Below, piece after piece: positions 27,501 through 36,020 of a DNA stretch of 64,000 bases. The DNA comes from Bacteroidota bacterium (lineage in GTDB: Bacteria; Bacteroidota; Bacteroidia; UKL13-3). Both the position numbers and the translations under genes were made by a program. Location of the stretch: the NCBI GenBank assembly GCA_027487835.1, contig JAIYCU010000034.1:1-64000 (forward strand). The letters are read 5' to 3'. Under the pieces are notes generated by a model. It was not told the DNA's origin. It did not search any database and was given only the letters and a program-made list of their open reading frames with translations. Every line of letters begins with the position of its first letter. Position 1 is the stretch's first letter.

Positions 27501-29152
27501 GTTACATCAATAAAAGTTGAACATATCAAATCTATATTATCAAATTTTATAGCATTCGTTCTTATTTCTACATCAATTATTTGATTGTCTTTTGTAGTTA
27601 AAGTTGTTTCTATAACAAATGCATCATTTCTTAAAAAAATGTTCTCCCACGTTTCAGTAAAGTTTTCAGCGTTTAAGGTCCTGTTGATATGGTATACTTT
27701 TAATTTTTTGTACTCTTCTTTTGTATAACCTAATAAAGCACATGCACTTTCATTAAAATCATAAATGCTACCATCTTTTTGTATAAAGTGAATAGGAACT
27801 ACAGAATTCCTAAAGGCAAAATCAGTAAGTTTTAGTTGATTTAATACAATCTTCTTTTCGGTAATGTCAGTAGAATAAGAACAAATCAATTCCAAATCCC
27901 CATGCTTCACGTAATTGGAAATGATAATAAAATTGGTTAACGTTCCATCTTTTTTAGTAGGGGTGGTCTCTATCGTTTTGCTCCCTTTGGCTTTTATATC
28001 TGCCCAATGCAGCGCCCATTTTTCTTTATCAAAGTTAGCGTTTAGTTCAATTATCTTTTTACCCTTTAATTCCTCTTGTGTGTACCCCAAATCCCTAGCT
28101 GCCGCTAGATTTATATTGTAAATACTAGAATCTTCTTTTACCAGAAATATTGGCATTGCAGAATTATTGAACGTATAATCTACCAATTTTAATTCTTCTT
28201 CCTGCTTTTTTTTCTCAGTAATGTCTAGCACATAACTACAATTCAATTCTAAGTCGCCAAATTTTACATAGTTAGCTGTAACAATTACGTCTATGAGGGT
28301 ACCATCCTTCTTTTTTTGTTGCGTTTTTATGGAAATTTTTTTATTTACTTTCAATTTAGCCCATAAACTTGCCAACTTTTTTTCGTCATAATCTTTATCT
28401 AAATCATAAACTTTTAAGGTAAAAAATTCTTCTCTTGTATAACCCAAATTTTCTGCTGCAATGTTGTTAAAATCATAGAAGCTCGCATCTTCCAAAATGT
28501 AATAAATAGGTATAGAATTATTTCTAAAAGTATATTCAATTAACTTATTTTGCTTTTCTATATTTCTTTTTGCCAAGAGCAACTCTTTTTCATAAGATTT
28601 GCGTTGACTCACCTCAAAAACGGTGGAATAATTAATCTGCACATTCCCCTTTTCATCTCTTATTTGTTTCGTGTTGATTAAGATAGGCAATCGTGTTTTA
28701 TCTTTCTTAACCATTTCAAAACTGATTTCTTTTACAAAACCTTGCATTTGTAACAAAGGGGAATAATGTGTTTCAAAGTACATTTTACCCCCCACACTCA
28801 ACAAACTCTGCCAAGTAACTTTCCCAATAATGTCTTCTTTGGTATACCCAAGCCAAGCTAATAAAGTATCATTGATTTTGTTAATCGTTCCATTCCCTTC
28901 CGTTGAAAAATAACCGCAAGGTAAATGATTATAAAATAGGTCTGATTCTAATTCTTTTGAGGCTAGTTGTTTGCTATAAAATTCGTCTTTTTCTTGACTA
29001 ATTTTTGCTGCTTTTTTAGCAAGCATTTGATTTAATAGCTCCGCTAAGCTATTTAAATCTTCTTCTTTCCCTGATTTTAGCAGGTCAATTTTGACTAAAT
29101 CAGCTGCTGTTAGATAATCTTCTGCAAAATTGGAATCTATTATTTCTGTCAT
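24515..29152 (-). CDS. Soluble histidine kinase with ten PAS domains
   Basis: 1545 aa, no membrane segment. PAS1 covers ~70-185. Five near-identical PAS repeats of about 119 residues begin at ~205, 324, 443, 563 and 682, each starting with a (D/E)(Y/F)xF core, running through LGYxxEE and ending TDITEKK. Four divergent PAS/PAC units follow (~810-930, 945-1060, 1070-1190, 1200-1330). The kinase core has FSYITSHNLRAPLTNLVG (phospho-His), LFTNAVKYRHPDRDP (N-box), DNGIGI and GIGLYLVH. No heme or flavin ligands are evident, so the signal is unknown. The upstream pseudogene of an RsbQ-type hydrolase may once have supplied a ligand. It is co-transcribed with the response regulator. Confidence 0.92.
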   Translation of the reverse strand: MTEIIDSNFAEDYLTAADLVKIDLLKSGKEEDLNSLAELLNQMLAKKAAKISQEKDEFYSKQLASKELESDLFYNHLPCGYFSTEGNGTINKINDTLLAWLGYTKEDIIGKVTWQSLLSVGGKMYFETHYSPLLQMQGFVKEISFEMVKKDKTRLPILINTKQIRDEKGNVQINYSTVFEVSQRKSYEKELLLAKRNIEKQNKLIEYTFRNNSIPIYYILEDASFYDFNNIAAENLGYTREEFFTLKVYDLDKDYDEKKLASLWAKLKVNKKISIKTQQKKKDGTLIDVIVTANYVKFGDLELNCSYVLDITEKKKQEEELKLVDYTFNNSAMPIFLVKEDSSIYNINLAAARDLGYTQEELKGKKIIELNANFDKEKWALHWADIKAKGSKTIETTPTKKDGTLTNFIIISNYVKHGDLELICSYSTDITEKKIVLNQLKLTDFAFRNSVVPIHFIQKDGSIYDFNESACALLGYTKEEYKKLKVYHINRTLNAENFTETWENIFLRNDAFVIETTLTTKDNQIIDVEIRTNAIKFDNIDLICSTFIDVTEKKRLEEQMKLVDYTFRNSTTPINIITKDASIFDFNEAAPKLLGYTKEEYKAITIPEIDPDYQYGIWPIHWEELKKAKSLSFETTLRKKNGDMINANIEANFIQYGDKELNCVFFTDITEKKKAEEDLKLMDFAFKKAATPILLLLPKGEFYNFNDSLLNLLGYSQKEFSEMNLLDIATEMDEASCIKQWDEIRENRSLIFNCHFKRKDGVLLDVEITSNLINYNEYEVNFCYINDITEKKKAEEEIKRAVEKAQESDAKFKVYAQKSPIAIYTTDINGDCIYANETWLEMAAMQLEDVLGKGWINALHPEDLEYVTENWYKSVESNGDWNYEYRFLNSNKNIIWVNGTAKKLFNDKNEHIGYLGSNVNITERKKAEIKLIESENYLRTILNTAPECVKIVNRKGEFLYMNPAGLAIVEADNEQQVLGAQMMDMVNKEYQKGFNDLIKEVFNGNSGTLEFEITGLKGSHCFMETHAVPLKDATGKIVNLLGVTRNISRRKRDEKEKKQLTERLQLATKSAQLGIWDWDIKNNVAIWDEGMYRLCDIAENEFNSVFEGFISRVHQEDRKQLLYEMELGIANKKEYEPEFRVVWKDSSVHYLNASSIIERDNEGNAIRMIVVNWDVTAEKERIKHLKLLESVILNTNDSILITEAEPYDLPGPRILFVNKAFTEMTGYSAEEVIGKTPRMLQNEDTDRKELDKLRIALSKWEPCEITVSNSRKNGEKFWNKFSVAPVANEKGWYTHWIAVERDVTEEIEAAIEKEKLLKELVENNLELKQFSYITSHNLRAPLTNLVGICDIIKPEQGTDAFTLQLIDAFKTSTQHLNETLNDLIEVLIIKENRNIHKDQLTFEEILIRITESLSLILLEKKVIINADFSAAPSVDFANAYLESIFLNLFTNAVKYRHPDRDPIITIKTSKEPNGNTQLTFADNGIGINMALAKDKIFGLYKRFHNNADSKGIGLYLVHSQITALGGKIEVESAVNIGTTFTLTFK

Positions 29153-29232
29153 TGGAGTATGAGTACCTATTTAAAACTTTCCAAATGCGCTTGGAAAGTC
29201 GGATATTTTGAATCTAAATTAGATTTCATCGG

Positions 29233-29470
29233 CTAAATATTCGCTAAAAATTGAGTCACCAATTCTATTGTTTCTTTGGGTGCACTCATGTGTGGGCAAT
29301 GCCCTTTAACTTCCATGGTCAAAAAGTACAATTTTGTACTTGCTACTAAATGCAGGTGCAATAAACCTCCACATATTTTGGTCGCAACCATAACCAGGTG
29401 CCATCAACATAACCTGCGTACCTTCGCCATGAATGGTTACATTGTTTCTCTTAATAACATCTAATTCCAT
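29233..29470 (-). pseudogene. RsbQ-type alpha/beta-hydrolase, internal deletion
   Basis: From 29470 the minus strand encodes MELDVIKRNNVTIHGEG then GYGCDQNMWRFIAPAF and YKIVLFDH, the N-terminus of RsbQ-like hydrolases, stopping at 29306 after 54 residues. In another frame 29233-29312 encodes GHCPHMSAPKETIELV, the conserved RsbQ C-terminus with the catalytic His. Roughly 200 central residues, including the nucleophile elbow, are missing. The oxyanion His of HGFGCD is Pro. It lies 80 bp upstream of the PAS kinase on the same strand, where an intact RsbQ often pairs with a PAS sensor. A short ORF on the other strand is an artefact. Confidence 0.82.
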
Positions 29471-29551
29471 AAACTTTATTTTTAAGTAAATAAATGAAAA
29501 TACATGGCAATGATAACAAACAATTTGGTTTGTTTTTATAATAGTACAGCT

Positions 29552-29902
29552 CTATTCCACCCTACACAAACTGTAATAGCAAAGTCCTTTTCTAGATTTC
29601 ACTTGTTTGCCATTGGTAGAAAGAGTCCACACATGATGAAACCTCAACTGCGATTCTGAACTTTTCAAAATGATTTTGTTTCCTTTTTGAACCCAAGTTC
29701 CCGAAATCTTAATTTTGTGTTTGGCAACAGAAAAGTCCTGATAAGTAAAGGTTTGATTCGGTAAAATCACTAATTGAATTTGGGAAAAATCATCGGCAGA
29801 AACACCATAAGTACCTAGGGGGCTTACCTTGTTTTTAGTGGTAAACGATAAACTAATTACCGATACCATAACCAGGATAGAAATTCTTAATAATGCTTTC
29901 AT
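29552..29902 (-). CDS. Small secreted hypothetical protein
   Basis: 116 aa. A signal peptide covers about 1-22 (LLRISILVMVSVISLSF). The mature part is beta-rich, with LGTYGVS, QIQLVILPNQTFTYQDF and ISGTWVQKGNKIILKS, like many small lipocalin/NlpE-type exported proteins of Bacteroidota, but I cannot assign a family. No lipobox cysteine is seen. It stands alone, divergent from the GH81 gene. Confidence 0.6.
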   Translation of the reverse strand: MKALLRISILVMVSVISLSFTTKNKVSPLGTYGVSADDFSQIQLVILPNQTFTYQDFSVAKHKIKISGTWVQKGNKIILKSSESQLRFHHVWTLSTNGKQVKSRKGLCYYSLCRVE

Positions 29903-29995
29903 AAACTTTTTAATTTGTCTAATAAAGATACAAATTTCTTTTTACTTTATCGTTTTTCTTTATCATACATAAATTAATTTCTGGTGTGCATTCGC

Positions 29996-30003
29996 TACAT
30001 TTG
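29996..30003 (+). promoter_or_regulatory. -7 box of the GH81 gene
   Basis: TACATTTG, an exact TAnnTTTG, ends 16 nt before the GH81 ATG. The -33 TTG is not conserved here. The 117-bp gap between the divergent genes holds only this. Confidence 0.5.
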
Positions 30004-30019
30004 AGGATAATACATTTTA

Positions 30020-33000
30020 ATGCAACACCTTCGTCTACCTTTTAAAGGCTTACATATCGCGAGCTATATAATGCTCATTCACTTTTTAAATCCAAGTTTT
30101 GCTCAAATTATTCCCGTTGGCAGTGGTAGTTATACTACTACTTTCCCCGGAACCGATCAAGCTGGTAGAAATTCCTTCCCTTCGGGCGCTCCACTAACTA
30201 CCGGAAATGCTGCCCTCAAACCTGTACCCACCAATGATTGGTGGTCGAACAAAGTTAAAAATAACCATTCAGACAATCTATTTAATTACCCCTTTACCCT
30301 CAAAACTGTAAATAATGGCTTGGTGGTAAGCTATATTCCTTGGGGAGTGATTGATAATTATTTACCAGTAGTAGTTGGGGTGACTAGTTTAAATGCGAGC
30401 GCTTGCAAAGTATCAGATTTTTCTGATTGGACCGTGAGTCTTAATTGGAAAAGTGCCACACAAAATTTCACCGCCACCACTGGCATTGGTATGCCCTTTT
30501 TATATTTTACAAAAGACAGCGCAGACATTGCTTCCATAACTGTTAATGAGGGTACCGCAAGCATTGACAATGAAAAACTCATTATCTTAAATGCCCGCAA
30601 TGGGGCTGATTTTGTAGTGTATGCGCCAACTGGAAGCACTTGGATTCAATCTGGCAAAACCTATACTTCTACCCTCAATGGTAAAAATTATTGGTCCTTG
30701 GCCTTTATTCCGCTTACCGCAAGCAATGTAAATGCTGTAGCCAATGAGTATAAAAAATACGCGTATGTGTTTCCCAAAAACACGCTCGCCAATTGGAAAT
30801 ATACAGAAGCATCGGCTTTGGTTCAAACCGAATTTATAGTAGAAACAGACATTAAAGAAGGCAGTGATACCAATATGTTAATTGGGCTATTACCGCACCA
30901 ATGGGCGCACCTAGCTAGCAACTCTCCTACCCCATCTGGCTATACATATGCCAATGTGAGGGGTCAAATTAAAACCTTAGCCGGCAATCGATTTATGGTT
31001 GAGAATAAATTTTATGGCATATTACCAACCCTACCTTATGTAGATAATTTAAGCAATGGGTTTAGCGCCATGAAACTCAGTGAAAAAGTGGATGCCATTA
31101 AAAATGATGGTTTAAGTACTTGGACCGATTCTTACAATGAAGGGCAAGTGATGAACCGATTAATTCAAACCGCTAGGATTGCAGAACTTGCCAAGGATAC
31201 CGCTTCCCTAAATATCATGCTAAAAACAGTAAAAGACCGACTTGAAAATTGGTTAATTGCTAAGCCGGGTGAAGTGGCTTTCTTGTTTTATTATAATCAA
31301 AATTGGTCTGCGCTCATTGGATATCCTGCAGGGCACGGACAAGATGGCAACATAAATGACCATCATTTTCATTGGGGCTATTTTATTCATGCTGCTGCTT
31401 TCTTAGAGCAATATGAACCGGGTTGGAAAGATAAGTGGGGCGCCATGATAAACCTCTTGGTGAAAGATGCTGCCAATGACAGCAGAACAAGCAGCGATTA
31501 TCCGCATTTGAGAAATTTTAGTCCCTATGCCGGACATTGCTGGGCCAATGGCTTTGCTACTTTTCCGCAGGGCAACGACCAAGAATCAACTTCTGAAAGT
31601 ATGCAGTTTAACTCAGCACTTATTCATTGGGGTGAGGTTACGGGCAATAAAGCCATTAGAGATTTAGGGATTTATTTATATACCACAGAGCAAACGGCTA
31701 TTGAAGAATATTGGTTGGATATTTACAATAGAAATTTTGCGGCGAACCAACAATACAGCTTGGTTTCTAGGGTTTGGGGAAATAGCTATGACAATGGCAC
31801 CTTTTGGACCGCCGACATTGCCGCTTCTTATGGCATAGAAATGTACCCTATTCACGGTGGCTCTTTGTATTTGGGCCAGGATACCAATTATGTGAAAACA
31901 CTTTGGACCGAGATTGAGAAAAATACAGGCATCTTAAGCAATCAGGTAAATGACAATTTATGGCATGATGTGTATTGGTCTTATTTGTCGTTTATCAATC
32001 CACAAAAAGCCATTAACCTGTATAATTCTTTTCCAAATAGAAACCTAAAGTTTGGCATTTCTGATGCCCAAACCTACCATTGGTTGCATGCCATGAATGT
32101 GCTAGGTAACGTAAGCAATAGCATTACTTCTAACCATCCCTTGGCGGCTGTATTTGTTAAGAATGGGGTTAAAACCTATGTGGCCCAAAACTATGGCAAT
32201 ACGCCCTTACAGGTAATATTCTCTGATAATTTTTCTTTTACGGTTGCTCCTAGAAGTTTAAAAACCAACAAAGACATTAACGCCAGTGGCACGCTTAGCA
32301 CAGCGTATACAGAAGTATATCCTGGTGGAAGTTTAACGCTTTCCTTGAACCTAAACTCAGGTAGTGCTACCAAGGTTCAATTTATGGAGGGTGATTCTAT
32401 CATTGGAGAAGACAGCCAAGCACCTTACAACTTTTTGGTGAATAATATTCAGGTAGGTAAAAAGACCTATTATGCCAGAATATATGAAGGTTCAAATTTT
32501 GGCATCAGCAATATGCTCAGCATTTTGGTGGGTGAAAAACTACCCTTCTTGGGCAATCCAATAAGTATACCTGGCACCCTTATGGCAGGCAATTATGATA
32601 GGTTTGAAGGGGGCATCGGACAAGGCATTACCTATAACGACAATTCAGCTAAAAATGAAGGCGACTTTAGAACCAATGAATATGTAGATGCAAGTGTGAA
32701 TGTGCCTGAAGGGAATATTGTAGGGTATATTGCCACCAGCGAATGGCTTAGTTATACCATAGATGTTAAACAAGCTGGCTTATATAGCTTAAAATTTAGA
32801 TATGCATGCGGCAACAATGCAGGTGGGGGTCCTTTTACGCTATCCTCAGATGGACAACAAATTGCTGCACCAATTAGTGTAAGTAGTTCTGGCAATTGGA
32901 ATACCTGGACCAGCAAAACCGTAGAAAATATTGCCTTAAAAAGTGGGGTTCAAACTTTGAGAATCTACTTTGAAAATGGAGAACTTAATTTAGGCAAGCT

Positions 33001-34150
33001 CACCTTTACCTATGTTGCGCCCCTGCCCTACTCGCAACCCATTGCAGAGGCTGGTAATAACATATTGGTTCAGTTGCCAAATAGTAGCTTAACCTTAGAT
33101 GCCAGTAAAAGTACAGACCCTATGGGAGGTACTTTGTTGTATGCTTGGAAACAAATTTATGGCCCAAGTACATTAACCTTAAACAATACAAACATTCCTA
33201 AACCTCAAGTTTCTGGCCTGCAAGAAGGTGTTTATTTAATGGAGTTAAGTGTAAGCAATGGCAGTTATAGCGATAAAGATCAAGTATATCTTATTTCATC
33301 TGTAAGCAACAATATTGCCCCAAAGGTTTCTATTGCTACCCCTGCAGAGGGCGCCCGATATTTTGCCAATGAGCCTGTGAGTTTGCAAGCCATTGCCAGC
33401 GATTTAAATGGCACTATCAGTGAGGTAAAGTTATATGAAGGTCCGCGTTTAATAGGCAGCGATGCCAATGCTCCTTATGAATTTAATTGGTATGGCATGC
33501 CGGGTGCCTATACGTTTATTGCTTTAGCCACCGACAATAATGGTCGTATAGGAAATTCAAAAGCCTTAACCCTTTTTATTGACTCCACACCTTCTTGCAG
33601 GGGTAGGGCTTTTAATGGCGACTTTGAATACTTGTTTTCAGAGGATGAGAACAATCCAACGATAACGTTTATCCCTTCAAAATCAGGGGTTGGAAGTCCA
33701 ACTTGTATTTTGTACTATGGCTTAAACGCTGGCAGTTTACCAGGTTTTACGGTGAATCCGAATGTGCCCTTTAGGTTAAATGCTGCCAAGGGAACACAAG
33801 TATATTTTTATTATACCTATAGCTACCCAGGCGCTGGCGAAAGAAATACTGCGGCCAATAAAAACACCTATAAAGTGGGCAGTTGTAAACCCTTTGCCAA
33901 TGGATTAACCAATGAAACGCCAATGGATAGACTTCGCTATTATCCAAATCCAGTAGAACAATACCTAAATTTAGAATTGCCTTTTGGGTCGAACCAAATT
34001 ATGGTGTATGACATGAGCGGCAAACTATTAGATAGCCAAGAAACAAAAGAAAGTGAGTACAAATATAACATGCAATCTTTTGCCGCTGGGATATACATAG
34101 TTGAAATCATCCACCAGCAAACGGTTAAACGAATTAAGATTTATAAATAA
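30020..34150 (+). CDS. Modular GH81 endo-beta-1,3-glucanase exported by type IX secretion
   Basis: 1376-aa multidomain laminarinase. The signal peptide is followed by GH81 (~40-760): NDWWSNKVKNN, HDHHFHWGYF-like region DHHFHWGYF, and GNDQESTSESMQFN with the catalytic Glu. A short Ig-like linker leads to CBM6 (~855-1005, YDRFEGG to NLGKLTF), a PKD-like domain (~1013-1095), a Big_9-like domain (~1098-1190), and a CBM56-like beta-1,3-glucan-binding domain (~1195-1290, ITFIPSKSGVGSPTCILYYG). The type IX sorting domain (~1300-1376) starts LRYYPNPVEQYLNLELP and ends VKRIKIYK. It probably degrades laminarin or fungal/algal glucan at the cell surface. No SusCD genes lie nearby. A strong terminator follows. 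Confidence 0.93.
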   Translation: MQHLRLPFKGLHIASYIMLIHFLNPSFAQIIPVGSGSYTTTFPGTDQAGRNSFPSGAPLTTGNAALKPVPTNDWWSNKVKNNHSDNLFNYPFTLKTVNNGLVVSYIPWGVIDNYLPVVVGVTSLNASACKVSDFSDWTVSLNWKSATQNFTATTGIGMPFLYFTKDSADIASITVNEGTASIDNEKLIILNARNGADFVVYAPTGSTWIQSGKTYTSTLNGKNYWSLAFIPLTASNVNAVANEYKKYAYVFPKNTLANWKYTEASALVQTEFIVETDIKEGSDTNMLIGLLPHQWAHLASNSPTPSGYTYANVRGQIKTLAGNRFMVENKFYGILPTLPYVDNLSNGFSAMKLSEKVDAIKNDGLSTWTDSYNEGQVMNRLIQTARIAELAKDTASLNIMLKTVKDRLENWLIAKPGEVAFLFYYNQNWSALIGYPAGHGQDGNINDHHFHWGYFIHAAAFLEQYEPGWKDKWGAMINLLVKDAANDSRTSSDYPHLRNFSPYAGHCWANGFATFPQGNDQESTSESMQFNSALIHWGEVTGNKAIRDLGIYLYTTEQTAIEEYWLDIYNRNFAANQQYSLVSRVWGNSYDNGTFWTADIAASYGIEMYPIHGGSLYLGQDTNYVKTLWTEIEKNTGILSNQVNDNLWHDVYWSYLSFINPQKAINLYNSFPNRNLKFGISDAQTYHWLHAMNVLGNVSNSITSNHPLAAVFVKNGVKTYVAQNYGNTPLQVIFSDNFSFTVAPRSLKTNKDINASGTLSTAYTEVYPGGSLTLSLNLNSGSATKVQFMEGDSIIGEDSQAPYNFLVNNIQVGKKTYYARIYEGSNFGISNMLSILVGEKLPFLGNPISIPGTLMAGNYDRFEGGIGQGITYNDNSAKNEGDFRTNEYVDASVNVPEGNIVGYIATSEWLSYTIDVKQAGLYSLKFRYACGNNAGGGPFTLSSDGQQIAAPISVSSSGNWNTWTSKTVENIALKSGVQTLRIYFENGELNLGKLTFTYVAPLPYSQPIAEAGNNILVQLPNSSLTLDASKSTDPMGGTLLYAWKQIYGPSTLTLNNTNIPKPQVSGLQEGVYLMELSVSNGSYSDKDQVYLISSVSNNIAPKVSIATPAEGARYFANEPVSLQAIASDLNGTISEVKLYEGPRLIGSDANAPYEFNWYGMPGAYTFIALATDNNGRIGNSKALTLFIDSTPSCRGRAFNGDFEYLFSEDENNPTITFIPSKSGVGSPTCILYYGLNAGSLPGFTVNPNVPFRLNAAKGTQVYFYYTYSYPGAGERNTAANKNTYKVGSCKPFANGLTNETPMDRLRYYPNPVEQYLNLELPFGSNQIMVYDMSGKLLDSQETKESEYKYNMQSFAAGIYIVEIIHQQTVKRIKIYK

Positions 34151-34187
34151 AAAAAAGGCCCAATTTACATTGGGCCTTTTTTTTTAA
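34149..34187. terminator. Bidirectional terminator
   Basis: A run of A, stem GGCCCAA, loop TTTACA, stem TTGGGCC, then a run of T. It serves the GH81 gene on the plus strand and the convergent gene ending at 34184 on the minus strand. Confidence 0.88.
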
Positions 34188-34900
34188 TTCGCCATTTTCT
34201 TAGCCATCTTGGCTAGCGACTTAGGCAGCTTTAGCTGCATGTCTACAAATAACTTTTCTGAAGCATCTTTAACCATTGGCATTAATTTCTTTACATCTGT
34301 TACGTAACCGTATGCAGCCATAACACCTTGTGAGGAAGAAGCGCGTTCTTTAAGTTTAAATACAAGCTTACCAGATTTATCAAATATCTTGATATTAACA
34401 TAGGCATACACCTTTTTAGAGGTGAGTCCGCCAATGCCCATGGCATCATATAAGTTAAAATCTATATAGGCAACCATAACCCCATCAATTTCTGGAAGGA
34501 GTTCAAAAGCCTTTTGAATGGCCTTATCATCATCTACAATCCCATAAGCGGCAATCGGAACATATCCAGCAGCAGGCGTGGTATACCAATCATCCTTGGC
34601 CCAAGTGGTTAAGGCCTTAAGTTCTGGGTACCCTTTTGCATTAATTACCTCTTGTTTTGGCAAAAATGGGAAAGGGAATTGTGGCAGAAATGAGGCAATG
34701 ATCAGGCTATCAAAACTGGTAACAATCTTTTCTAAGTTGAATGAACTATCTTTCATGATGGCTTCATAAATCTTTGTTTCCAAAGGATTGTCGGATAAAT
34801 TTCTGCTACCAAACACAGAAATTAGGGCTACCTTTTTAAGTTGTGCTTGTGATAAAATTGGGCAAACGGCCACAATTAGGATTAGGATTATTTTTTTCAT
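34184..34900 (-). CDS. Secreted hypothetical protein
   Basis: 238 aa with a signal peptide (MKKIILILIVAVCPILSQA). The mature protein starts LKKVALISVFGSRNL and contains GYVPIAAYGIVDDDKA and VYAYVNIKIFDKSGKLVFK, a pattern of small periplasmic or outer-membrane associated proteins; the C-terminus is basic and helical. I do not recognise the family. A -7 box lies at 34941-34948. It is convergent with the GH81 gene and monocistronic. Confidence 0.65.
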   Translation of the reverse strand: MKKIILILIVAVCPILSQAQLKKVALISVFGSRNLSDNPLETKIYEAIMKDSSFNLEKIVTSFDSLIIASFLPQFPFPFLPKQEVINAKGYPELKALTTWAKDDWYTTPAAGYVPIAAYGIVDDDKAIQKAFELLPEIDGVMVAYIDFNLYDAMGIGGLTSKKVYAYVNIKIFDKSGKLVFKLKERASSSQGVMAAYGYVTDVKKLMPMVKDASEKLFVDMQLKLPKSLAKMAKKMAN

Positions 34901-34940
34901 AGTTTTTGTTTTTACATAGATAAGTAATTTTTGGTAAAGG

Positions 34941-34948
34941 CAAACCTA
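34941..34948 (-). promoter_or_regulatory. -7 box of the gene at 34184-34900
   Basis: The minus strand reads TAGGTTTG, matching TAnnTTTG, about 40 nt upstream of the start codon. The best -33 TTG lies at a short 16-nt spacing. Confidence 0.4.
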
Positions 34949-34999
34949 TTAAAGAATTTTACCCCAAACCGATAGCAAAACAGTAATAAGCAGTAGGAT

Positions 35000-35557
35000 T
35001 TACCATAACTTAAAGGGCACTTCTACCTGCTTAAACCCTTCAAGTTCCAAAAGTGCTTGCGCAATTTTCTTCTCCCATGCCAGTTGCTTTTGATAATGGA
35101 TGGAGTGATTGGTTTCTTCATCATAAAGAATTTGCATCTGATTGCGTTCTTCATTCATTTTTCGAAACAATTTCGATACCTCCTTATTCAGAGTAGCAGC
35201 AGAAAAGCGTCTTTTCAGCATTTCCTTTCTTAGTTTCCGAGCATACATTTCTGTGATATCAAAATGGCAACGTTCGTGTTGCAAAAGGGTATCCGACTTA
35301 ATAGCCACCCATGATTTTTGGGTATTCATGGATGCCTTTACTTCATACACTACACTGTCTCTATTTACAAAACGCCCGGCTACCTGAATAGAACTAGATA
35401 AACTCGCCACATACTTACCACGCATCTCTGGCCTTCCCTTAAAATCATCCCATTGAATGAGGCGCTGACCCCAAAGGATTTCACTGGTATTTTGATGCGT
35501 AAAGGCAGAAAACAAGAGGAGAATTGGAAGGAAAAGATAAGTTAGGATTTTGGACAT
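35000..35557 (-). CDS. DUF922-family putative zinc protease, exported
   Basis: 185 aa. Signal peptide ~1-21 (LTYLFLPILLLFSAFT), then ILWGQRLIQWDDFKG, typical of DUF922 proteins. The HExxH-type motif is HERCH in LLQHERCHFDITEMYARKLRK, consistent with a metalloprotease fold. The C-terminal half is helical and basic. The substrate is unknown. It is monocistronic and the last gene before the repeat-rich intergenic region. Confidence 0.75.
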   Translation of the reverse strand: MSKILTYLFLPILLLFSAFTHQNTSEILWGQRLIQWDDFKGRPEMRGKYVASLSSSIQVAGRFVNRDSVVYEVKASMNTQKSWVAIKSDTLLQHERCHFDITEMYARKLRKEMLKRRFSAATLNKEVSKLFRKMNEERNQMQILYDEETNHSIHYQKQLAWEKKIAQALLELEGFKQVEVPFKLW

Positions 35558-35639
35558 ATTGGAGGGCTTACAAGTAGTGTTACATTTTTTATGAAGATAA
35601 CTTACCTAGGTTAGATTACAAATCAATAAATAATCAATT

Positions 35640-35695
35640 GAGTTTGAGTGTGGAGTTTTATTAAACGCTTGCTCAAAACTCACACTCAAAACTGA
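35640..35695. repeat. Inverted repeat, dispersed intergenic family
   Basis: GAGTTTGAGTGTGGAGTTTT (left arm) is nearly complementary to AAAACTCACACTCAAAACT (right arm), forming a hairpin. The right arm, starting CTTGCTCAAAACTCACACTC at 35668, recurs at 36737 and 36823. It lies in the 1.6-kb gene-free region 35558-37194. Confidence 0.65.
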
Positions 35696-36020
35696 TTTTG
35701 TGTAGGTTTTGAGGGATAAAAAAAGATTGCCTGAGCCAGAATACAGCATTGAAGGCATGTTCACTGTTAGCCTACAAAGTCCGTTAAAACCTTCGGAGAA
35801 AACACCCTCCTATCCAATCGCCAGTAACTTTATTTACTTGACCATTTAGCCCTTATTTGGGGTAATATTCAAGCTAAAGAAAATAGCAAAAGCCATAGTG
35901 CGCATATTAAAAATAGGCATGCCAATGGCTAAAACACAAACATTAAAACCTATGATTATCAGCATGAAATAGGTATAAATTAGATTGAACCTACACCAAC
36001 ACTTGTATCTTGAAACAGGA

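Noticed and set aside
29276-29464. Plus-strand 62-aa frame
   Set aside because: The opposite strand encodes recognisable RsbQ fragments, so this is a shadow.
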